From: Alphaproteobacteria bacterium
Lineage (GTDB): Bacteria > Pseudomonadota > Alphaproteobacteria > Sphingomonadales > Kordiimonadaceae
DNA: 64,000 nt
Assembly: GCA_006226495.1 (NCBI GenBank)
Contig: SBGU01000047.1
Location: 62,001-126,000 of the forward strand
Reading direction: 5' to 3'
In this document: piece after piece, positions 16,742 to 24,676 of the stretch
Numbering within the stretch: the first letter of the stretch is position 1
How the letters are laid out: the number at the start of each line of letters is the position of its first letter
Made by a program: the position numbers and the translations under genes
Notes under the pieces: model-generated
Told to the model about the DNA's origin: nothing
Seen by the model: only the letters and a program-made list of their open reading frames with translations
Databases searched by the model: none

Positions 16742-17545
16742 ATGATCGATTTTCGTGATAGCCAAAGCCCGGTTTTCATCGAGGGCGGCAAGCCCATCGG
16801 GCGGCTGGTCCTGAACCGGCCCGAAAAACGCAACGCCATGTCCGAAGCCATGTGGACCGTGCTGCCCGCCGCCATCGAAGCGCTGGATACGGACCCCGAT
16901 GTGCGGGTGACTATTGTCACTTCTTCCAGCGACAAGGCTTTTTCCGCCGGCGCCGATATTGCGGAACTGGAACAGATTGCCGCCGACCCCAACCGGCAGG
17001 AAAGCAACCGGCTGGCCATCCGCGCCGCCCAGCGCACCCTGGCGCGCACCAAAAAGGCCACCATTGCCCAGATTTATGGTGCCTGTGTGGGCGGCGGCTG
17101 CGGGCTCGCGTTGCACTGCGACCTGCGCTATGCCGCCAACACTGCGCGCTTCGGCATCACCCCGGCGCGCCTTGGGCTCATTTACCCGCTCAATGACACC
17201 AGACACCTGATCGACCTGGTGGGCCCGGCACATGCCAAATCGATCCTGTTCACCGGTCGCATCCTGGATGCGGATGAGGCACAGGCCATCGGCATGGTGG
17301 ACGCGCTGTTTGCCCCCGACGAGCTTGCTGCCAAAACCGAGGCCTTCGCAAACCAGATTGCGGCCTCGTCCCAATATTCGGTGCAGGGCATCAAGGCGAC
17401 GATCCGGCGTATTCTGGATGGCCAACTGGACGATGACGCCGAAACCGCCGCCATGTTCCGCGATGCCCATGTGGGTGAAGATGCGGCTGAAGGCGTGCGG
17501 GCCTTCCTTGAAAAACGCAGCCCCAAATTCCGCTGGAACGGCTGA
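16742..17545 (+). CDS. Enoyl-CoA hydratase/isomerase family protein (atypical active site)
   Basis: About 267 residues with a crotonase fold: N-R-P-E-K-R-N-A-M, the A-F-S-A-G-A-D-I oxyanion segment, and G-A-C-V-G-G-G-C-G-L-A-L. Where hydratases have the catalytic Glu in P-E-x-x-L-G-x-I-P-G-x-G-G, this protein reads T-P-A-R-L-G-L-I-Y-P-L-N-D-T, so that Glu is Ala and the G-G-T loop is altered. It may be an isomerase, hydrolase or other crotonase rather than a hydratase. ATG 16742 fits the GAAGGA site better than the ATG at 16736. It sits 9 nt behind the SRAP gene, probably by chance of packing. Confidence 0.85.
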   Translation: MIDFRDSQSPVFIEGGKPIGRLVLNRPEKRNAMSEAMWTVLPAAIEALDTDPDVRVTIVTSSSDKAFSAGADIAELEQIAADPNRQESNRLAIRAAQRTLARTKKATIAQIYGACVGGGCGLALHCDLRYAANTARFGITPARLGLIYPLNDTRHLIDLVGPAHAKSILFTGRILDADEAQAIGMVDALFAPDELAAKTEAFANQIAASSQYSVQGIKATIRRILDGQLDDDAETAAMFRDAHVGEDAAEGVRAFLEKRSPKFRWNG

Positions 17546-17549
17546 CCGG

Positions 17550-18386
17550 TCAGATTTCCAGATCGGCCCGCAGGTCGCGAAAATCCGGCACGATATAGAC
17601 ACCCGCCACATGCAGGGCCGATGTCAGGTAAATGAGCGCACCGCCCAGAACCGATGACACGGTTTGTGCCGTGGCCTCCGGCAGCAAGGTGAAAACAAGG
17701 CCGCCCACAATCAGGTTGCCTGTCATTAGGATGAACAGGATCGCGGCCAGCGAACCGGCGATGGCGCGCAGGAACAGCTTGGCCCTGATCCAGGCGGTAT
17801 AAAGGGTTTCCTGCCGGTCCCGCGCTTCGGCGGCGATCGCAAGGTGCGCAGTACCAGTGATCGAAAGGCTGATCCAGACCAGCAGAAGCAGGGCGGCGAT
17901 ATTGATGAGGCCTGCGAGCGCCCCCAGAAGCCCGGCCAGGGTCGCGGCCACCGGCAGCACCAGCAGGGTCAACAGCACGGTAATGCCGTTGGCGGCCACC
18001 ATATGCAGGAACGAGCGCACACCCCGGCGCAGGAAGGCGACCATGCCACCTGCCGCCGGCACCAGACCGCCCGGCGCCGCCGCGCGCGCCCAGGGCACCA
18101 GAAGCATGGTGGCAACAAGCGTGACCAGCAGATGCCCGACCAGCAGCGCACCGCCGCCCCGGCTCAGCGCCTCGGCTGCCGCCGCGACATGCTCTTCGGT
18201 GATGGCATCGCCGCCGCTTTCAAGCGCGGCCAGCACCTCATTGATCACAGCGGTCGCCGGCCTGTACAGGATGCTGGACACGATGCCGGACAAGAGCGCC
18301 AGCAACATCAGAAGCTGCCAGCGCTTGCGGGACACCAGCCAGGCCTGGCCCAGGATATTGGCGACGGTCGGTGTTACGAAGGTCAT
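17550..18386 (-). CDS. Multi-pass membrane protein of unknown function
   Basis: 278 residues with about six hydrophobic segments (around 25-45, 98-118, 152-175, 177-197, 225-250, 258-270). A soluble Ala/Glu-rich loop lies between the first two (about residues 55-90). Short amphipathic stretches such as W-L-V-S-R-K-R-W-Q-L at the start are typical of DUF-type helical membrane proteins, but I do not recognise a transport or enzyme motif. It converges on the crotonase gene with only 4 nt between the stops. Confidence 0.72.
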   Translation of the reverse strand: MTFVTPTVANILGQAWLVSRKRWQLLMLLALLSGIVSSILYRPATAVINEVLAALESGGDAITEEHVAAAAEALSRGGGALLVGHLLVTLVATMLLVPWARAAAPGGLVPAAGGMVAFLRRGVRSFLHMVAANGITVLLTLLVLPVAATLAGLLGALAGLINIAALLLLVWISLSITGTAHLAIAAEARDRQETLYTAWIRAKLFLRAIAGSLAAILFILMTGNLIVGGLVFTLLPEATAQTVSSVLGGALIYLTSALHVAGVYIVPDFRDLRADLEI

Positions 18387-18520
18387 GGCGCTGGCTCCCT
18401 GTTGGTCGCCATACTAAGCGCCGCGCCGCCAATTGCAACGCTTGCCGCCAATTTGATCGGCTGCGCGGCCGCCCTTGTGCATTGAAGGTGGCATCAAACA
18501 CACTATGCTTAATCGAACAG

Positions 18521-18547
18521 GTGCAAATGCATGGGGTGCATTGGCAC
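18521..18547 (+). promoter_or_regulatory. Imperfect inverted repeat upstream of the SDR gene
   Basis: Arms at 18521-18531 (GTGCAAATGCA) and 18537-18547 (TGCATTGGCAC) are reverse complements with one mismatch over 11 bp, separated by 5 nt. It lies 36 nt before the SDR start and could be a repressor or activator site. No regulator gene is adjacent to assign it to. Confidence 0.4.
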
Positions 18548-18582
18548 AATTTTTTGCATGGCGCACGGCAGGGGAGGCACAC

Positions 18583-19380
18583 ATGGACAAGGGCAAAGTG
18601 ATCTGGATTACCGGCGCATCGTCGGGCATCGGCGAAGCGGTGGCCTATGAATTTGCGGCGCGGGGCGCTGCGCTGATCCTGTCGGCCCGGCGGCCGGACG
18701 AACTGGCGCGCGTCAAGGATGCCTGTGTCGCCAAAGGCGCCGCCGCTGAAGACGTGCTGGTGCTGCCGCTGGACGTGACCGACGAAGCCGCCATGCCGGC
18801 CCGGGTGGCCGAAGCGCAGGCCTTCAAGGGGCGCATCGACATGCTGTTCAACAATGCCGGCATTTCCCAGCGGTCCCTGTGCATCGACACAGATATGGCG
18901 ACCTACCGCCGCCTGTTTGAAGTGGATGTGTTCGGCCAGATCGCGCTGACAAAACTGGTGCTGCCGATCATGATCGCGCAGAAAAGCGGGCATCTGGCGG
19001 TCACGGCGTCCGTGGCCGGCAAGATCGGGGTCGGCAAGCGCACCGGATATTGTGCCGCCAAACATGCCATGATGGGTTTCTTCGATGCCCTCCGCGCCGA
19101 AGTGTCGAAGGACGGCATTCGCGTGACCACCATTACCCCCGGTTTCATCCGCACCAATATTTCGGTCAATGCGCTCAAGGGCGACGGCAGCGAATTTGGC
19201 GAGACCGACAAGAATATTGCCGGCGGCATGGATGTGACCGAATGCGCCAGGGTGATCATGAAAGGCTTCGACAAGGGCAAGCGCGAAATTGCGGTCGGCG
19301 ACGGCGCCGAAATGAAAGCCCTGTGGGTGAAGCGCTTTTTCCCCAACCTGATTTTCAAGATGGTCGAAAAAATAGGCTGA
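18583..19380 (+). CDS. Short-chain dehydrogenase/reductase
   Basis: 265 residues, classical SDR fold. The cofactor loop is T-G-A-S-S-G-I-G (about residues 9-16), then N-N-A-G-I-S, a catalytic Ser in T-A-S-V-A-G, and Y-C-A-A-K (Y-x-x-x-K). The R-x-x-D pattern in S-A-R-R-P-D after the second strand suggests NADP. The C-terminus (F-F-P-N-L-I-F-K-M-V-E-K) resembles the DHRS7-like group that may bind membranes. The ATG at 18583 has a GGGGAGG site; an earlier in-frame codon at 18475 lacks one. Substrate unknown. Confidence 0.9.
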   Translation: MDKGKVIWITGASSGIGEAVAYEFAARGAALILSARRPDELARVKDACVAKGAAAEDVLVLPLDVTDEAAMPARVAEAQAFKGRIDMLFNNAGISQRSLCIDTDMATYRRLFEVDVFGQIALTKLVLPIMIAQKSGHLAVTASVAGKIGVGKRTGYCAAKHAMMGFFDALRAEVSKDGIRVTTITPGFIRTNISVNALKGDGSEFGETDKNIAGGMDVTECARVIMKGFDKGKREIAVGDGAEMKALWVKRFFPNLIFKMVEKIG

Positions 19381-19449
19381 GGGGCGGTCCCTCAGCCTCA
19401 AAGTACCTGAACGGCCTGCCGGCTGGCCAATTCACAGCCGGCCGCGCTT

Positions 19450-20088
19450 TCAGGCATCCAGCCACGTGCCGGGGGTCGGGCGCGGCCTGACGGGCATGAA
19501 ACGTTCCCACCAGCGTTGGTCGGCCCTGGGGGAAGGGCGCGGGGCGGGACGTTCAAATTGAATATGCGGGGTTCCGGACCCGATATCGATGAATTCGATG
19601 CTGGAAACGCGCTGATGGTCCGGCAGCAGCCGGTCGTTGATGCGTTCGTATTTCGACCGGTGTTCATAGGCCGAACAGCAGACAATATAGCTCGGGTATC
19701 CAAGCTCGTCCGCCAGCGGTAGATACAGGGTCGACAGTTCGGCATTCTTGCCACCGCGGCGCCTGACCGTTTCGCGCATCACCACACCGGTCGGCTGGTC
19801 CAGGATCGCCGAATACAGCATCGAGGTATTTTCCCGCAAGGTGGGGGACGTCAGGTCAAAGGCATTCATGCCGACAAAGGGCGCATGCCACAACTGGTCG
19901 GCGCTGGTACCGATCATGGACACGACCATATCGTACCGGTCCAGCCGTTTCATCAGCGCCAGGCGTGGCAGATGTTCATGAAGTTCGCTTGGCCTGAGGG
20001 CCGTGCGCGCGGGGATCACCGCGCCACTTTCCCTTGGCAGGGATTGCCAGTACTCCAGCAACCGTTCCAATACACCGGACACAGGCAT
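19450..20088 (-). CDS. PAS_5-type (PF07310-like) PAS domain protein
   Basis: 212 residues. The pattern L-L-E-Y-W-Q-S-L-P...I-P-A-R-T-A-L-R-P-S-E-L-H-E-H-L-P-R-L-A-L-M is typical of the PAS_5 family that is abundant in alphaproteobacteria and usually stands alone without an output domain. The rest (about residues 50-160) is the PAS-like sheet region, and the C-terminal 40 residues are Pro/Arg-rich and probably disordered. Ligand and role are unknown. GAGGAGG lies 5 nt before the start. Confidence 0.8.
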   Translation of the reverse strand: MPVSGVLERLLEYWQSLPRESGAVIPARTALRPSELHEHLPRLALMKRLDRYDMVVSMIGTSADQLWHAPFVGMNAFDLTSPTLRENTSMLYSAILDQPTGVVMRETVRRRGGKNAELSTLYLPLADELGYPSYIVCCSAYEHRSKYERINDRLLPDHQRVSSIEFIDIGSGTPHIQFERPAPRPSPRADQRWWERFMPVRPRPTPGTWLDA

Positions 20089-20171
20089 ATGCGCCTCCTC
20101 TCGCCACGATACGGAACCCAGACAAGTAGGATGCGGGGGATTGATGAAGGTTTCAAGACAAGGCTGCTGAC

Positions 20172-20660
20172 CTATTGTTGGCCCGCTTTTTGCCGTTCTT
20201 CAAATACCTGAATCTCTTGCGTGATTCCGTCAGCGATATCGTTGGGGATCGGAAATGTCAGATGATATTGCGCGATCTGCCAGCCGGATTCCGTGCGAAT
20301 CAGTATGCCGGTGCCGCGGCTGGTGCCATATTTCGCGTTATGGAGTATCTCATCAAACCATGCCGAGTGTTTATCGGGCGTCAGGTTGATGTGCCGTTCC
20401 ACAAGCGTATAGACCCAGCCCTTGGTCGGGCGGGCATAGGCCATGAAGGTCGGTTTGTCCCAGCGTTCGCGATTGTCGGTACCCAGGAAGATGCTGTCAT
20501 CGGTCATCAGGCCGAAATAGGTATCCCAGTCTGCGGCTGCGGCGGCATGGTGGAACCGGTCCAGGGTCCGGGCCACGGCGGTGGTGTCGTCGTCGCTTGC
20601 GTGCGCCGTGGGTGCCGACAGCACGGCCAGGAACATCATCAGGGCAAAACGCAGTTTCAT
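20172..20660 (-). CDS. Secreted SnoaL/NTF2-like protein
   Basis: 162 residues. A signal peptide with cleavage near A-H-A-S (about residue 22) sends it to the periplasm. The mature part follows the NTF2-like plan: a first helix T-L-D-R-F-H-H-A-A-A-A-A-D-W-D-T-Y-F, L-M-T-D-D-S-I-F-L-G-T-D, and late strands around G-T-G-I-L-I-R-T-E-S-G-W-Q-I-A-Q-Y-H-L-T-F. This is the layout of SnoaL_3/DUF4440 proteins, which bind small ligands or act as cryptic enzymes. No partner can be named. It sits 36 nt upstream of the AGCS gene on the same strand, so the two may be co-transcribed after a separate promoter upstream of the symporter. Confidence 0.8.
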   Translation of the reverse strand: MKLRFALMMFLAVLSAPTAHASDDDTTAVARTLDRFHHAAAAADWDTYFGLMTDDSIFLGTDNRERWDKPTFMAYARPTKGWVYTLVERHINLTPDKHSAWFDEILHNAKYGTSRGTGILIRTESGWQIAQYHLTFPIPNDIADGITQEIQVFEERQKAGQQ

Positions 20661-20696
20661 GGCGTGGGCCTTTCCTTGTCTTCTATCAGGTGCGCG

Positions 20697-22202
20697 TTAG
20701 TTGGTCGGTTTGATCGCGCCCGATTTCAGGCGCGCAAGATAGCTTTTGAGGTCGCGCCTGAGCTCCGGCGCCATCAGGTAGATGCCGATGATGTTGGGCA
20801 CCGCCATCAGGAAAAACAGGCTGCTCATCAGGCTATAGACCTCATCGAGCGTAAACACCGCCCCCGGGATCAGGGCTGCGCAGAAGACAATCTTGTAGGT
20901 GGTCATCGACCGGTTCGAGCCGCCGAAAATGAATTCCCAGATCTTGGCGGCATAATAGCCCCAACTGATGATGGTCGAAAAACCGAACAGGAACGCTGCC
21001 AGCGCCAGCACCGCCGGGAACCAGCTTATCACGCTCGCGAAGGCCGATGCGGTCATGGACACGCCGGCAATGCCGTCGGCCCCTTCATACACACCGGTGA
21101 TCACGATCACCAGCGCGGTCATGGTGCAGATAACTACCGTGTCGATGAAGGGTTCCATCAGCGCCACCATGCCTTCGGACATGGGTTCGCGTGTTTTGGC
21201 GGCGGCATGCGCGATGGTGGCGGAGCCAAGGCCCGCTTCGGTGGAATAGACCGCGCGCTGCATGCCGATCACGATCACGCCCAGCACACCGCCTGCCACG
21301 CCCTTCGGGGTGAAGGCGCCGTCCAGGATGGTGGCGAACGCCGCCGGGACCTCGGTGATGTTGCCCAGGATGATCACCAGCGCCGCCGAGATATAGATGA
21401 AGGCCATCAGGGGCACGAGGCGCGAGGTGACCTTGGCAATCGACTTGATGCCACCGATGATCACCACGGCGGTCAGCGCCGCCAGCGCAATGCCGAACAA
21501 CCACTGGTACAGCGCGCTGTCGACGCCGGTGACCAGGGTCAGCGATTCATAGATCTGGTTTACGGTCGCGATCTGCAACAGGGACGGCAAGGCCAGCAGC
21601 GCATAGGTCCAGCCGAGGAACAGGCCGACCGCTTTCCAGCCGCGCGCCGCCAGGCCGTTTTTAAGATAATGCATAGGACCGCCCGACACCGTGCCGTCCT
21701 TGTGCACGACCCGGTATTTCACGCCCAGGGTACATTCGGCAAATTTCAGCGACATGGCGCAGAAACCGATGATGATCATCCAGAAAGTGGCCCCCGGCCC
21801 GCCGGTCGAGATGGCGGCGGCGACACCGGCGATATTGCCAAGGCCCACGGTACCCGAAAGGGCGGTCGACAGGGCCTGGAACTGGGTCACCTCGCCGTCG
21901 GCGGTGGGGTCATGATATTTGCCGCGGCCCACATTCCAGGCACGGCGGAAACTGGTCAGGTTCACAAAGCCGAAATAGACGGTCAGGAACAGCATCGGCG
22001 CACCCATCCAGATGACGATGGGTTTGATGCTGGCGCCGAACATGTCGACCGACATGAACACCACCGCATCCAGCCAGTGGATGATGTCGACCAGGAAGCT
22101 GATGATGCCGCCGCGGGCGGCCTCGCCATCCTGCGCATAAGCCGTGGCGCTGGCCGCAACAATACAGGTGGCAAGCAGCATGAAACGTGTGAACCGGTGC
22201 AC
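20697..22202 (-). CDS. Sodium:alanine symporter, AGCS family
   Basis: About 501 residues. An N-terminal cleavable-looking signal (T-C-I-V-A-A-S-A-T-A-Y-A) is followed by about ten membrane helices. The AGCS signature G-T-V-G-L-G-N-I-A-G-V-A-A-A-I-S-T-G-G-P lies at about residues 112-131, followed by K-F-A-E-C-T-L-G-V-K-Y. These carriers bring in alanine or glycine with sodium. The GTG at 22202 is chosen: a GGGGGA site lies 6 nt upstream and the signal peptide begins there; the longer frame to 22385 looks non-coding. Confidence 0.92.
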   Translation of the reverse strand: MHRFTRFMLLATCIVAASATAYAQDGEAARGGIISFLVDIIHWLDAVVFMSVDMFGASIKPIVIWMGAPMLFLTVYFGFVNLTSFRRAWNVGRGKYHDPTADGEVTQFQALSTALSGTVGLGNIAGVAAAISTGGPGATFWMIIIGFCAMSLKFAECTLGVKYRVVHKDGTVSGGPMHYLKNGLAARGWKAVGLFLGWTYALLALPSLLQIATVNQIYESLTLVTGVDSALYQWLFGIALAALTAVVIIGGIKSIAKVTSRLVPLMAFIYISAALVIILGNITEVPAAFATILDGAFTPKGVAGGVLGVIVIGMQRAVYSTEAGLGSATIAHAAAKTREPMSEGMVALMEPFIDTVVICTMTALVIVITGVYEGADGIAGVSMTASAFASVISWFPAVLALAAFLFGFSTIISWGYYAAKIWEFIFGGSNRSMTTYKIVFCAALIPGAVFTLDEVYSLMSSLFFLMAVPNIIGIYLMAPELRRDLKSYLARLKSGAIKPTN

Positions 22203-22401
22203 GAAAATTCCCCCGAAGTTTCTTGTTCCGGGCAGGCCCGGCTTTTCCTCGCCCGAGCTTAGGGGAGGGGGCATGCAAGGGGAAGGGCAAATGTTACAGG
22301 CTTGACTGTGGCCACCAATATGCGAGGGTGCGGGCCAACCAGAATATGTCATCCCCAATAGACGACCAACCCGATCGCGCCCCATAAAGGAGTCGTTTGC
22401 G

Positions 22402-23127
22402 ATGACCCACGCCTATGCCGACGCGGCCCTGTCGCGGCTTTCCGACATTGTCTGTAACCAATCAGTTGCCTTTGACGCCGCTGTCACGCTTTTCTCAGAC
22501 GCCATCATGGCCGACCGCATCATCTGGGCCTTCGGGGCCGGCCATTCGCAGATCCCGGTCATGGAGCTGTTCGCGCGCGCCGGTGGTCTTGCGAACGTCG
22601 GCCCCATGCTGGACGGCAGCGTCAGCATGCATCAGGGCGCACGCCGCGCCAGCGCGTTTGAACGCGCGCCGGGCATCGCGAAACTGGTGTGGGACCGCTA
22701 CAGGGCCACCGCCGGCGACCTGATGATCATCGTCTCCAACTCCGGCATCAACGCAAGCGCGGTCGAGATGGCGATGCTGGCGCAGGAAGCCGGGCTGAAG
22801 GTGATTGCGGTCACGTCTGTGGCGCAATCGTCCGCCACCGAGGCGCGCCACGAAAGTGGCCATAAGCTGATGGACCTCGCCGACGTGGTGCTCGATAACG
22901 GCGCGCCATACGGGGACAATCTTCTGGAAACGGACGGTTATGCCTACGGCGGCTTCTCCAGCCTGTCGGGCCTGTTCCTGTTGCAGGCGGTGCAGGCGGA
23001 AGCCATCGCGCGCTGCCTTGCATCGGGCCACGCCGTGCCCCTGTTCCAGAACCAGAACTCAGGCGGCCGCGAAAACCCGAACGCGGCGCTGTTCGCAAAA
23101 TACGAAAGCCGGGTCGGGCACCTTTAG
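22402..23127 (+). CDS. SIS-domain sugar isomerase-like protein (UPF0309 type)
   Basis: 241 residues. The SIS fold shows in A-F-G-A-G-H-S-Q-I-P (phosphosugar loop, about residues 43-52) and I-I-V-S-N-S-G-I-N-A (about 108-117), the S-G-x-x-x core. UPF0309 proteins of this length bind phosphosugars, probably N-acetylated amino sugars, and often stand with sugar kinases or PTS genes; none is adjacent here. AAAGGAG lies 9 nt before the ATG. It is divergent from the AGCS gene. Confidence 0.85.
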   Translation: MTHAYADAALSRLSDIVCNQSVAFDAAVTLFSDAIMADRIIWAFGAGHSQIPVMELFARAGGLANVGPMLDGSVSMHQGARRASAFERAPGIAKLVWDRYRATAGDLMIIVSNSGINASAVEMAMLAQEAGLKVIAVTSVAQSSATEARHESGHKLMDLADVVLDNGAPYGDNLLETDGYAYGGFSSLSGLFLLQAVQAEAIARCLASGHAVPLFQNQNSGGRENPNAALFAKYESRVGHL

Positions 23128-23187
23128 GGCGCTTTGCGCACTCGAGCATGGGATACTGCAGGTCCTGTCGCGGCAACCGTCAGGCGG

Positions 23188-24078
23188 TTACCTGAGCGTG
23201 CAGACACTGGTTTCCTTTTTCTGTTGGGGCTTGAAGTGGCTGGAAGTGCCTTTTCCGACGACTTCGGCCAGCGGCCAATCCAGCAGATAGGTGATATTGT
23301 CGACCACAACCGGATAGCCGTTTTCCATTTTGGGGAGGTACCGCATCGCTGCTGCAGCTTCCGTCGCGCGTGTTGCAAAATAGGACGGACCCTGCAGGCC
23401 AATTACGCTAATGTTTCTGACATGGCCGTCGGTCGAAACCAGAAATGATACTTTTGCGCAGCCGGCGGTCGTCGACGTGGCAAAGGCCATTTGGCCGCCT
23501 CCTTCATCCCCGTTCATTGACGAGCCTGCACCCCAGGCTGCCGTGCGTTTGGGTGCTTTGAGTGAGGGTACATAGACGAGCAGCGGGGCGTCTGCATTGG
23601 CGGCATTCAGTATTGACGCTTCCTTCACGAACGGCGTTGCCAGTTTTGACCGCGAGCTGCCTTCCAAGGTCTGAATAACCCCTTTCAGAACTTCCAGGCG
23701 CAACAGTGTATCCTGTGCAATGTCCGCCCAGCCTGCCGCCTGCATGAGCTTCAGGTAGGCCTGGTCCAGCCTTCCTTTGCGTTCGACGGTGCGAAGTCCG
23801 CTTGCTGCCAGGCTGCGGGCCGTCTTCTCTTTGAGTGTCCGGCCATAGGCACGCGCAGCGATGCCGGTTTCAGTCGCCCACGGCCCCAGCGATTTTGCCG
23901 CTGACTGGAAATAGCGTTTGGCAGCTTTCTCCAGTTTTTTGGCATCCGGCGCCTGTAATGCTGCTTCATAGTCTGCTTTCGCGCGATTGAGCGCATCATC
24001 AACATCCTTGGCGGATGCGGGCGAGGATAGAAATGTTAGCGTAGCAGCAAGAAGAAAAACCAGTCTGATCATAGACAT
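23188..24078 (-). CDS. Periplasmic protein with C-terminal TonB-like domain
   Basis: 296 residues. The signal peptide ends near S-P-A-S-A-K (about residue 24). The middle (residues ~25-180) is helical and rich in Ala/Lys, resembling TPR-type repeats without a clear motif. The C-terminal ~80 residues look like a TonB_C domain: C-A-K-V-S-F-L-V-S-T-D-G-H-V-R-N-I-S-V then A-T-E-A-A-A-A-M-R-Y-L-P. It lacks an N-terminal membrane anchor of true TonB, so it is not an energy transducer in the usual way. Start at 24078 is chosen for the G-G-G-A site and signal peptide fit; earlier in-frame ATGs exist. It may be co-transcribed with moaB upstream (67-nt gap). Confidence 0.8.
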   Translation of the reverse strand: MSMIRLVFLLAATLTFLSSPASAKDVDDALNRAKADYEAALQAPDAKKLEKAAKRYFQSAAKSLGPWATETGIAARAYGRTLKEKTARSLAASGLRTVERKGRLDQAYLKLMQAAGWADIAQDTLLRLEVLKGVIQTLEGSSRSKLATPFVKEASILNAANADAPLLVYVPSLKAPKRTAAWGAGSSMNGDEGGGQMAFATSTTAGCAKVSFLVSTDGHVRNISVIGLQGPSYFATRATEAAAAMRYLPKMENGYPVVVDNITYLLDWPLAEVVGKGTSSHFKPQQKKETSVCTLR

Positions 24079-24145
24079 AAAAGCATCCCGCATGAAGAAT
24101 GCAGGAACGATAGCCACAGGCTTGTGCAATTGCAATTTTTAGCGG

Positions 24146-24676
24146 TCAGCGCTCGCTGAAGCGGGGCATCAGTTCGATGAAGTTGCAGGGGCGGTAGCGG
24201 TTGTCGAGCTGGGTGACCAGGATCTTGTCCCAGGCGTCCCTGCAGGCGCCGGTCGAGCCCGGCAGGGCGAACACCAGCGTCGTTCCCACCAGCCCGCCGG
24301 TGGCGCGGCTCTGGATCGTGCTGGTGCCGATGGTCTCATACGACAGCATGCGGAACAGTTCGCCAAAGCCCGGGATCGCCTTGGTATAAAGCGCTTCGAC
24401 CACCTCGGGCGTGACATCGCGGCCCGTTATGCCGGTGCCGCCGGTGGTGAGGATCACCTGCACATCGTCGGATGCGACCCAGGTTTCGACCTGCGCGCGG
24501 ATCGAAGGCTTGTCGTCCTTCACAATGGCGCGGTCGACGAGGATATGGCCAGCGGCTGTCAGGCGTTCGACCAGCGTGTCGCCGGACTTGTCATCCGCCA
24601 GGCTGCGAGTGTCGGAGATGGTCATCACCGCGATGCGGGCGGCGATGAAGGGGCGGGTTTCATCAATCTTCGGCAA
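24146..24676 (-). CDS. moaB: Molybdenum cofactor biosynthesis protein B
   Basis: About 176 residues, a MogA/MoaB-type protein that adenylylates molybdopterin or assists that step. The [15 protein letters not shown] motif (about residues 77-91) is the family signature, followed by [12 protein letters not shown]. The start is taken as TTG at 24676: it has AAAGGA 9 nt upstream, and in-frame ATGs further upstream would extend it into the transglycosylase gene without homology. It overlaps the stop of that gene by 14 nt, so it is coupled to it, though the functions are unrelated. Confidence 0.88.
   Translation of the reverse strand: MPKIDETRPFIAARIAVMTISDTRSLADDKSGDTLVERLTAAGHILVDRAIVKDDKPSIRAQVETWVASDDVQVILTTGGTGITGRDVTPEVVEALYTKAIPGFGELFRMLSYETIGTSTIQSRATGGLVGTTLVFALPGSTGACRDAWDKILVTQLDNRYRPCNFIELMPRFSER

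Noticed and set aside
18543-18557. Sigma-54-like TGGCAC...TTGC before the SDR gene
   Set aside because: The GG and GC are separated by 11 nt, while sigma-54 needs 10; kept only as an inverted repeat.
20175-22262. 695-codon open frame on the plus strand
   Set aside because: Antisense to the AGCS symporter and the SnoaL-like gene; its product is rich in His, Arg and Gln with no domain pattern.
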